Assembly (NCBI RefSeq): GCF_019733355.1
Contig: NZ_JAIHLQ010000043.1
Location: forward strand, 1 to 52,758
Source of the DNA: Pseudomonas baetica
GTDB taxonomy: Bacteria > Pseudomonadota > Gammaproteobacteria > Pseudomonadales > Pseudomonadaceae
DNA length: 52,758 bases
Direction: 5' to 3'
How positions within the stretch are numbered: position 1 is the stretch's first letter; the number at the start of each line of letters is the position of its first letter. Below the pieces are notes generated by a model that did no database searches, had not been told where the DNA came from, and saw nothing but the letters and a program-made list of their open reading frames with translations. A program made the translations under genes and the position numbers. Of this stretch, positions 35,682 to 42,253 are shown one piece after another.

Positions 35682-35709
35682 TTGACGTTTAAATGCAAGC
35701 AATTATCAA
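35682..35709 (+). promoter_or_regulatory. Candidate Fur-controlled promoter ahead of the haem-transport remnant
   Basis: TTGACG (35682-35687) and TATCAA (35704-35709) are 16 nt apart. The intervening TTAAATGCAAGCAATTATC (35689-35707) matches 11 of 19 positions of the Fur consensus. The position fits the iron-regulated phu promoter of other Pseudomonas. The Fur assignment is tentative. Confidence 0.45.
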
Positions 35710-35802
35710 ATGGCGGCCTTCGCCCACAGGCGTTTGCCAGATGCCGAGGATACTTGGCCTGCCACCCAGACGCCCGGGAAACCTTGTTAAAGGAAGCTGT
35801 GT

Positions 35803-35871
35803 ATGCGCCTGAGTCCCCGCGTTGTGAAAACCCTGTCTGACGGTTTCTACCCGGCCAAGAGCAACCCATGA
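35803..35871 (+). pseudogene. 22-codon scar ORF, probable remnant of phuT
   Basis: A tiny ORF beginning MRLSPR and ending FYPAKSNP. It has a good ribosome binding site (AAGGAAG at 35790-35796, 6 nt ahead), and its stop overlaps the phuU start by 4 bp (ATGA). In intact loci phuT, the periplasmic haem-binding protein, precedes phuU. The middle segment PRVVKTL...GFYP resembles, from memory, the GPR..aL..LYP end of HmuT/PhuT proteins. The likely history is a large internal deletion that left start and stop codons. It could instead be a genuine coupling leader. Confidence 0.45.
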
Positions 35872-36900
35872 CCACACGGGTCAAACCCCGAGGCTTGTTC
35901 ATTGGCCTGACGCTCCTGTGTGTGCTGGCGATCTGGCTGTCATTGGCGCTCGGCCCGGTCAGTCTGCCGCTGTTCGATACGTTACGCGCGGCTTTGCGCC
36001 TGATCGGTGTGCCGCTGGCGCCGGAGGGGCTGGAGCAGGCCGAACTGATTCTCGGGCAGATTCGTCTGCCGCGAACGTTGCTCGGGCTGGCGGTTGGCGG
36101 TGTACTGGCGTTGACTGGCGTGGCGATGCAGGGGCTGTTTCGTAATCCGCTGGCGGACCCAGGGCTGGTCGGTGTTTCCAGTGGCGCGGCGTTGGGGGCG
36201 GCGATAGCGATTGTCGGCGGCTCTTTTTTTGGCGGTTTGCCTGAATCGGTCGGGCCTTATCTGTTATCGGTGTGTGCGTTCCTCGGCGGGCTCGGGGTGA
36301 CGGCGCTGGTCTACCGACTTGGCCGGCGCGACGGACAAACCCATGTCGCGACCCTGTTGCTGGCGGGGATCGCACTGACGGCGCTCGCCGGTTCGGCGGT
36401 CGGACTGTTCACTTATCTTGCGGACGACGCAACCCTGCGCACGCTGACGTTCTGGAACCTGGGCAGCCTCAACGGCGCCAGTTATGCGCGGTTGTGGCCG
36501 TTGTTGATCATCAGCGCCGGCGTTGCGCTGTGGCTGCCGCGTCGGGCGAAAGCGTTGAATGCCTTGCTGCTCGGTGAATCCGAGGCGGGGCATTTGGGCA
36601 TTGATGTCGAGCGGCTCAAGCGCCAATTGGTGTTCTGCACGGCGCTGGGTGTCGGCGCGGCAGTGGCGGCGGCAGGGATGATCGGTTTTGTCGGGTTGGT
36701 GGTGCCGCATCTGGTGCGGCTGTTGGCAGGTCCCGATCATCGAGTGTTGCTGCCAGCCTCCGTGCTGGCCGGGGCGAGTCTGTTGTTACTGGCGGATCTG
36801 GCGTCTGGCGCTGGCGCCGGCGGAGTTGCCAATCGGTATTGTCACGGCGTTTATCGGTGCGCCGTTCTTTCTTTATCTGTTGTTGCGAGGGCGTGCCTGA
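35868..36900 (+). pseudogene. phuU: Haem ABC transporter permease PhuU/HmuU, frameshifted near the end
   Basis: A FecCD-type permease of about 344 aa, with nine to ten helices and the family segments GQIRLPRTLLGLAVGGVLAL, MQGLFRNPLADPGLVGVSSG and GFVGLVVPHLVRLLAG. After ADL (about residue 311, near 36801) the frame shifts. The expected ending, RLALAPAELPIGIVTAFIGA then PFFLYLLLRGRA and TGA at 36898-36900, is found in the next frame. A 2-nt loss in a GCGC run (or 1-nt gain) explains it. As written, the original frame runs on into phuV and encodes a 599-aa fusion lacking the proper last helix. Sequencing error is the main alternative. Confidence 0.82.
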
Positions 36901-37667
36901 TGTTGCGTGCGCACAACCTGCATATCCTTCGCGGCCGCAAGACTGTCCTGAGCGGGGTCAGCGTGGAGCTCAAACCGGGCGAAGTGCTCGGCGTGCTGGG
37001 TCCCAATGGCGCCGGTAAAAGTACCTTGCTCGGCGCTCTATGCGGCGAGTTGACGGCCAGTGAGGGCGAAGTTTCCCTCGACTGCGAAGCCTTGAGCCAT
37101 TGGAGCGGTACGCAACGCGCTCAGCGCTTGGCTGTGTTGCCGCAGGTGTCGACGCTGGATTTTGCCTTTCGCGTTGAAGAAGTGGTCGGCATGGGCCGTT
37201 TGCCTTATCAAAGTGGTCGGGTGCGTGATGACGAGATTGTTGCTGCGGCGCTGGCAGCCGCTGATGCCAGGCATCTGAGCGGTCGCAGCTACCTGGCGTT
37301 GTCGGGCGGTGAGCGCCAGCGGGTGCATCTGGCGCGGGTGCTGGCGCAACTCTGGCCCGGGCAGGCCGGACAAACGTTGCTGCTGGACGAACCGACCTCG
37401 ATGCTTGACCCACTGCATCAGCACACAACCTTGCAGGCTGTGCGCGAGTTTGCCGATCGCGGCGCAGCCGTGCTGGTGATCCTGCATGATCTGAATCTGG
37501 CGGCGCGTTATTGTGACCGCGTGTTGCTGCTCGAAGGTGGGCGTCCGGTCGCACTGGATACGCCTGAACAGGTTTTGCGTCCGGATATGCTCAAAGCCGT
37601 GTTCGGTCTTGAAGTATTGGTGCAACCGCACCCGGAGCGTGGGCATCCGCTGATCATCGCCCGCTGA
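36900..37667 (+). CDS. phuV: Haem ABC transporter ATP-binding protein
   Basis: A 255-aa ATPase of the HmuV/PhuV type for haem import across the inner membrane. Walker A GPNGAGKST (about residues 33-41), signature LSGGERQRVHLARVLAQL, Walker B LLLDEPTSMLD, and the HmuV-characteristic DPLHQHTTLQAVREFADRGA and VFGLEVLVQPHPERGHPLI at the C-terminus. The ATG at 36900 shares its A with the normal phuU stop (TGATG). Because of the phuU frameshift it is also in frame with the truncated permease. Confidence 0.94.
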   Translation: MLRAHNLHILRGRKTVLSGVSVELKPGEVLGVLGPNGAGKSTLLGALCGELTASEGEVSLDCEALSHWSGTQRAQRLAVLPQVSTLDFAFRVEEVVGMGRLPYQSGRVRDDEIVAAALAAADARHLSGRSYLALSGGERQRVHLARVLAQLWPGQAGQTLLLDEPTSMLDPLHQHTTLQAVREFADRGAAVLVILHDLNLAARYCDRVLLLEGGRPVALDTPEQVLRPDMLKAVFGLEVLVQPHPERGHPLIIAR

Positions 37668-37688
37668 CGTTCTCATTGAGGTGATTGC

Positions 37689-38540
37689 ATGCGTGGGATG
37701 TGGCTGTTGGCCGTGTTGTTGCTAGTGGGTTGCCAGCATGTTGTCGCACCGCCGCCGGTCGGTGGCGAGATTCGCGACCTGCACAGCGGCCAGACGCTGA
37801 CGGCGCAGCAATTGCTCAGCCGTCTTGCTGAACCGCAGCGAGTGATCATCGGCGAGCAGCATGACAACGCCGATCACCACGCCGCGCAGTTATGGCTTCT
37901 GAAGTCTCTCGGCAAACGGCGGCCACAGGGCAGCCTCTTGCTGGAAATGCTTACGCCGGATCAGCAGCCGAAAATCGACGCGCAGCGCCAGTCTGCGTCG
38001 CCATCCGCCGATCTTCCCAGAGCGCTGGCCTGGCAGGATGGCTGGGACTGGAATCTCTACGGGCCGATTGTCCGCTTCGCCCTTACACAGCCATATCCGT
38101 TATTGGCTGCCAATCTTGATAACGGGGAAATTCGCAGCCTCTATCGCAATCGGCCGGTGTTGAGCGGAGAGCGCAGCATGGCTGAATCGGTGAAGACGAC
38201 TTTGCTGGAGCAGATCAGCGATTCCCATTGTGGCCTGCTACCCGAGTCGCAGACGCCGGCGATGTTGGCGGTTCAGCAACAGCGGGATCGACGCATGGCA
38301 GAACGTCTGTTGGCTGCACCGACACCCTCGTTGTTGCTGGCGGGGGCATGGCATGCACGAAACGATGTGGGCGTGCCGCTGCATCTGCTGGATCTGGGCG
38401 CGACTGAGACGCCCATCGTGCTGATGCTGGCGGAGCAGGGCGCTGAAGTCACAGCCGCGATGGCCGATTTCGTCTGGTACACACCCGCTACGGCGAAGCG
38501 CGATTATTGCGAAGAGATGCGCAAACAGTTCGGTAAATGA
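37689..38540 (+). CDS. phuW: ChaN/PhuW family haem-binding lipoprotein
   Basis: A 283-aa lipoprotein with lipobox LLVGC (C15). The ChaN-type domain has VIIGEQHDNADHHAAQLWLL near residue 50 and a C-terminal GAWHARNDVGVPLHLL segment; ChaN proteins bind haem between two monomers. It is the last gene of the phuSTUVW operon in P. aeruginosa. Here phuR and phuS are absent from the locus and only a scar of phuT remains. It starts 21 nt after phuV, with GAGGTG as ribosome binding site. Confidence 0.88.
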   Translation: MRGMWLLAVLLLVGCQHVVAPPPVGGEIRDLHSGQTLTAQQLLSRLAEPQRVIIGEQHDNADHHAAQLWLLKSLGKRRPQGSLLLEMLTPDQQPKIDAQRQSASPSADLPRALAWQDGWDWNLYGPIVRFALTQPYPLLAANLDNGEIRSLYRNRPVLSGERSMAESVKTTLLEQISDSHCGLLPESQTPAMLAVQQQRDRRMAERLLAAPTPSLLLAGAWHARNDVGVPLHLLDLGATETPIVLMLAEQGAEVTAAMADFVWYTPATAKRDYCEEMRKQFGK

Positions 38541-38553
38541 CTTTTCCACAGGC

Positions 38554-38667
38554 AAAAAAAGACCCGGTAAAAACCGGGTCAAATAACCGTGATTAGCCTG
38601 ATGAGGAGATAATCTGAGAGTCCGAACCAAGGGCTTTTCAGAATATCGACCGATCTCGCGATCAGTT
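38554..38667 (-). ncRNA. prrF1: PrrF iron-responsive small RNA
   Basis: About 114 nt on the minus strand, from a predicted start at 38667 directly after a Fur box to a terminator stem GACCCGGT/ACCGGGTC with T run ending near 38554. The central segment, minus strand of 38592-38624 or so, contains the invariant PrrF pairing core (CTCAGATTATCTCCTCATCA, then GGCTAATCACGG). PrrF represses iron-rich proteins when iron is scarce, as RyhB does in E. coli. The place between phuW and cbpA is that of the tandem prrF1-prrF2 of P. aeruginosa. Only one copy is here. Confidence 0.95.
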
Positions 38668-38669
38668 GT

Positions 38670-38691
38670 GATAATCATAGCGATTCTCATT
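38670..38691 (-). promoter_or_regulatory. Fur box of prrF
   Basis: AATGAGAATCGCTATGATTATC on the minus strand; as GATAATCATAGCGATTCTC it matches 14 of 19 consensus Fur positions. It ends 2-3 nt before the predicted transcription start, so Fe-Fur would block RNA polymerase. Confidence 0.85.
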
Positions 38692-38772
38692 ACCGAGTCA
38701 ACCACTGTTTTTCCATTTGCCTGATTTCATCTCGTCAATGGGCGCCAAGCCCAGAGAAAAGTGGGCTTGGCG

Positions 38773-39567
38773 TTAATTTCGGTTCGAGCTCAATTGGGTA
38801 ATCTGCTTGTTCAGTTGATCGATGCGCCGCGCCATGCTTTCGATCAGGCTGTGGGCGATCTTCGGATTGGTGCGGGTCAGGCTCAAAAACTGATCACCGG
38901 GAATCAACATCACCGTACTCGGTTCGCGGGCGATGACCGTGGCATTGCGTGGCTCGCCGGTGAACACCGCCATGGCACCGAAAATCTCGTCCTTGGGCAC
39001 CTCGCCGACCTTGTGCCCATCGACAAAGGCTTCGGCATGCCCGTCGATGATCACAAACACGTGATCGGCGGCATCGCCTTGCTGAATCAAGGTTTCTCCA
39101 GCGTCGACCCGTTTAAAACCATTGGTGCTACGAAACTCCCGAGGTTTCAACTCAGCCACCGCGTGAGCCAGGATCGCCATTTGTCCCAGCAAATACTCGA
39201 GAAACTGATCCGCCCGGCCCGGTTCTGTATACAAATGCTGGAACACATCACGGCGCCGATAGGGCAGCAAACGCACTGGTCCATCGTTGCGCAAACGGCA
39301 ATCGGCCCAATCGTTACCGCGCTGCAGGCCGATCAAGTCACCTTCCTGCCAGTAAAACAACGCCCGGTTGCCTATGCAGCCGTTGATCACGCCATCGGTC
39401 AGCAGAAACATCTGATCGCCGGGTAATTGCGCCATCAGGTCATCCGTCGCGCCCAACTCCAAGGTTTCTGCGCACGGCGCTAGACCTTCCAGCCATTGCG
39501 CCGGCAAGTTCTGCAAACGATTGATCAGTGCGTCGGCAAACGCCGATTGTTCCCCTAGCAGGTACAT
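38773..39567 (-). CDS. cbpA: Cyclic nucleotide-binding protein CbpA
   Basis: A 264-aa protein with an N-terminal CAP-like domain (about 30-110, degenerate) and a clear C-terminal cyclic nucleotide-binding domain (about 150-240: GETLIQQGDAADHVFVIIDG, EIFGAMAVFTGEPRNATVIA). A phosphate-binding arginine is in GEPRNAT. There is no DNA-binding domain. In P. aeruginosa CbpA binds cAMP and sits beside prrF. The ATG at 39567 is 16 nt after the upstream stop; TTG at 39615 is rejected because it overlaps that gene. Confidence 0.88.
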   Translation of the reverse strand: MYLLGEQSAFADALINRLQNLPAQWLEGLAPCAETLELGATDDLMAQLPGDQMFLLTDGVINGCIGNRALFYWQEGDLIGLQRGNDWADCRLRNDGPVRLLPYRRRDVFQHLYTEPGRADQFLEYLLGQMAILAHAVAELKPREFRSTNGFKRVDAGETLIQQGDAADHVFVIIDGHAEAFVDGHKVGEVPKDEIFGAMAVFTGEPRNATVIAREPSTVMLIPGDQFLSLTRTNPKIAHSLIESMARRIDQLNKQITQLSSNRN

Positions 39568-39583
39568 AACGGTCAGCGCCTGT

Positions 39584-39856
39584 TCAATTCTTGTGACGCG
39601 AGGAAATGGCTTCAAGTTGCTTGTTCAGGGCGTCCTTGCGCTCGGCTGGGATGTCGTTCCAATGCACATCCATGAGCGCGCCCTCGATCGCATACAACAA
39701 CACCTTCGATGCGCGAAACCCGCGGGTACGCACGGCCCGGTAGGCGTCCACCGCGCCCAGGCGACGCAAGTCCGAGGCGCTGTGGATGCCCACGGCATGC
39801 AGCCATTGCGCCGACGTCTTGCCAAGATTCTTCAGGTGTTGCAGTTCATCATTCAT
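39584..39856 (-). CDS. TfoX/Sxy C-terminal domain protein
   Basis: A 90-aa helix-hairpin-type protein: LQHLKNLGKTSAQWLHAVGIHSASDLRRLGAVDAYRAVR is the TfoX C-terminal (helix-hairpin-helix-like) domain. Competence regulator Sxy/TfoX has an additional N-terminal domain, which is missing here, so a competence role cannot be assumed. AAGGAGG lies just ahead of ATG 39856. It is cotranscribed with cbpA. Confidence 0.85.
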   Translation of the reverse strand: MNDELQHLKNLGKTSAQWLHAVGIHSASDLRRLGAVDAYRAVRTRGFRASKVLLYAIEGALMDVHWNDIPAERKDALNKQLEAISSRHKN

Positions 39857-40030
39857 CAAGCCTCCTTGCGACGGCCGAATGGTGCGTGGGCGAGCTTCTC
39901 AGGAGTGTAGCCATCAGTAGGAAAAGCGTGGTTGTTTGGTCGCAATCAACGCAAACGCTTCTAAGAAACGACAATCGGACGGGGTGAAAGGCCTGCGAAC
40001 GCAGAAAGAAGGGTGCAAACAAATATCAAA

Positions 40031-40120
40031 TGTGGGAGCGAACCTGCTCGCGAAAGCGGTCTGACTTTCACGATCAGGGTAACTGACACTCCGTCTTCGC
40101 GAGCAGGCTCGCTCCCACAG
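40031..40120. repeat. REPIN between the TfoX-like and pentapeptide genes
   Basis: The left arm TGTGGGAGCGAACCTGCTCG and the right arm CGAGCAGGCTCGCTCCCACA are inverted, about 45 nt apart. It lies 23 nt after the pentapeptide gene's stop (minus strand). Confidence 0.9.
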
Positions 40121-40142
40121 AGTGGGCGTCGTGTCAGAGATA

Positions 40143-40487
40143 TCAGCGGGTGCGATAACGCAGGCGCGTCCCGAAATTCATCGACATCAGAATCTCGTCA
40201 GCGCTGAGCTCCGGCGGGAAGTACGCACCGGAAATCTGTGCGTGGGCCAGGCTTGCACCCTCCAGCGAAGCGTGCCGGAAATCGATGCCACGCAGATCGG
40301 CGGAACGGAAATACGCGTCCCGGAAATCCACGCCATCGGCGTTCAGTTCACGCAGGTCGAGACCGCGGAAGTCGCCGCCGACCATGTCGATCGGCCCGTC
40401 TTTCGGGCGTTCCTTGTTGAAACCCGTGATGTCATCTTTGTGCAGTAAGGCATACAGCGGGGTGTCGAGAAGTTTGGGTTGGCTCAT
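40143..40487 (-). CDS. Pentapeptide-repeat protein
   Basis: A 114-aa protein. Residues about 35-90 show A(D/N)LxX-type five-residue repeats (GGDFR GLDLR ELNAD GVDFR DAYFR SADLR GIDFR HASLE GASLA), which form a short right-handed beta-helix of about two to three turns. No signal peptide. The biological role is unknown; some such proteins mimic DNA and protect gyrase, but this one is short. Confidence 0.88.
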   Translation of the reverse strand: MSQPKLLDTPLYALLHKDDITGFNKERPKDGPIDMVGGDFRGLDLRELNADGVDFRDAYFRSADLRGIDFRHASLEGASLAHAQISGAYFPPELSADEILMSMNFGTRLRYRTR

Positions 40488-40537
40488 GTCACATCACCTG
40501 TTGGTTTTATGACGCCAGTATAGTGCCACTATTTGAC

Positions 40538-40567
40538 GGCCGTGAAGCGAGCGAGGGCTTCACGGCC
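40538..40567 (-). terminator. Hairpin after the kinase/P-loop fusion gene
   Basis: An 11-bp stem GGCCGTGAAGC (40538-40548) / GCTTCACGGCC (40557-40567) lies 11 nt after the stop at 40579. There is only a weak T stretch. Confidence 0.65.
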
Positions 40568-40578
40568 GAAATAGTTTC

Positions 40579-42135
40579 TTACAGGCCTGGCAGGCGTTGG
40601 CGGATCTGCGCCACCACGGTGTCCAGCGTGCCGGATTCATTGGTCTGCACGCGTTTGCTACGCAGGATCTCCTCCGGCGTCAGCGCTTCGCGATTGGCTT
40701 GTTGAGCTTCGATCACGGCCAGCGTAGCGTCGGACGGATCCTGTTTGTCTGCCTGACGAATGGCCAGCCAGCTCTCGATCACCGCTTGCGGCGCATTGCA
40801 GTCGAGGATCAGGAACGGCGTGCCAGTGGCTTCGGCGATTTTTGCAGCGTTGTCACGTTGCTCGCGCTTGAGGTAAGTGGCATCGATCACCACTGGATAA
40901 CCGGCGTGCAGGATCACTTCAGCGATTTCATGCAGGCGTGAGTAGGTCGCGGTGCTGGCGTCGGCACTATAAATGCCGGCCTGCACATCATTGGCGACGG
41001 TCTGCTCACCGAACAAACGCTTGCGCTCAACATCGGAGCGCAGACGAATTGCCCCCAGTGCTTCGACCAGGCGCATGGCTACGTGGCTTTTGCCAACGGC
41101 GGAAACACCGTGGGTAATTGCCATGAAACGTGAAGGAATGGTGCTGTAGCTTTCCGCCAGGTTGGCGTAGTTGCGGTACTGGCGCAGGGTGGTGGCGCGC
41201 TGCACCGGGGTCGCGTCTGCCGGCATGCTGAACAGTGCTACTTTTGCGCGAACCAGTGCACGGTAGGCTTTATAGAAGTTCAGCACTTCCATGCCTTGAT
41301 AGTCGCCGGTCAGTTCCAGGTACTGGCTGATGAAGCGGCGGGCCAACGATTTCAGGCCACGGTCTTCGAGGTCCATCGCCAGGAAACCGGTGTCAGCCCA
41401 GACGTCGGTGAAACGAAACGGTTCGTTGAACTCGATGCAGTCGAAGATCACCACTTTGCCGTCGATGACAGTGGCGTTGCCCAAGTGGATATCGCCGTGG
41501 CACTCGCGAGTGAAGCCTTCGGCCTTGCGCTGGGCGAACAGTGGCTTGAGGCGGGCGAAGCTGCTTTCGGCCCAGGCTTTAAGTGCCTCGAGTTGCAGCA
41601 GATCGTTTTTGTCACTGAGGAACGGCAGAATCTGTTCGAAGTTTTGCGATACCGGTGCCATCACGCTGTCCGGGGTGCCGGCATCATGCTCGGCCGGGAC
41701 TTTCGGGGCGGCGAGGTGGAATTTGGCGATCTGCTCGGCCATTTCATCGATGTGCTGAGTGGTCAGCTCGCCGTTGGCTTGCAGGGTGCTGAGCAAACCG
41801 GTTTGCGGGAACTGGCGCATTTTCAGCAGGTATTCGATAGCCGGGCCATCGCCGCCCAGTTGTGGCGCTTCGACGCTGCCAGTGACGGGCAACACTTCCA
41901 GGTACAAATCGTTGGTCAGACGCTGGTTCAGACGCAGTTCTTCAGCGCAGAAATGTTCACGCGCTTGGAGGTTGGTGAAGTCGAGGAAGCCGAAATTCAC
42001 CGGTTTCTTCACTTTATATGCAAAGGGGCCGGTGAGGATCACCCACGAGATATGGGTTTCGATGACCTGAAACCCTTCGACGGGGTGCGGGTAGAGGGCC
42101 GGGTTTTGCAGGGCAGCGATCAGTGACTGGCTCAC
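40579..42135 (-). CDS. Aminoglycoside phosphotransferase-like / P-loop kinase fusion
   Basis: A 518-aa two-domain protein. The N-terminal two-thirds (to about 320) is an APH-like kinase fold with the Brenner motif HGDIHLGNATVIDGKVVIFD and the DFG-like DVWADTGFLAMDLE. The C-terminal third (about 340-518) is an AAA_33-type P-loop domain with Walker A GVSAVGKS and downstream VIDATYLKREQRD. The substrate is unknown, and there is no evidence for antibiotic resistance. GTG at 42135 is preferred because AAGGA sits 6 nt upstream. It is divergent from mrcB. Confidence 0.87.
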   Translation of the reverse strand: MSQSLIAALQNPALYPHPVEGFQVIETHISWVILTGPFAYKVKKPVNFGFLDFTNLQAREHFCAEELRLNQRLTNDLYLEVLPVTGSVEAPQLGGDGPAIEYLLKMRQFPQTGLLSTLQANGELTTQHIDEMAEQIAKFHLAAPKVPAEHDAGTPDSVMAPVSQNFEQILPFLSDKNDLLQLEALKAWAESSFARLKPLFAQRKAEGFTRECHGDIHLGNATVIDGKVVIFDCIEFNEPFRFTDVWADTGFLAMDLEDRGLKSLARRFISQYLELTGDYQGMEVLNFYKAYRALVRAKVALFSMPADATPVQRATTLRQYRNYANLAESYSTIPSRFMAITHGVSAVGKSHVAMRLVEALGAIRLRSDVERKRLFGEQTVANDVQAGIYSADASTATYSRLHEIAEVILHAGYPVVIDATYLKREQRDNAAKIAEATGTPFLILDCNAPQAVIESWLAIRQADKQDPSDATLAVIEAQQANREALTPEEILRSKRVQTNESGTLDTVVAQIRQRLPGL

Positions 42136-42253
42136 GGGCGATCCTTCAGAGACTGGGGGAAATTCGAGGTCGCCATTATGGCCGCTCGCCAGCCCGACGC
42201 AAACCTCGGAGCGCTTCTGTTGAGTATGAATAAAGTGCGTATAATCCGCCGCC

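Noticed and set aside
35710..35800. Possible cobalamin riboswitch upstream of phuU
   Set aside because: The segment GCCGAGGATACTTGGCCTGCC resembles the 3' end of such riboswitches, but the conserved B12-box core (GCAACNGT and neighbours) is absent. A 26-codon ORF in the same stretch has no recognisable identity.
39584..39856. Competence regulator TfoX
   Set aside because: Only the C-terminal helix-hairpin-like domain is present; the N-terminal domain needed for Sxy function is missing.
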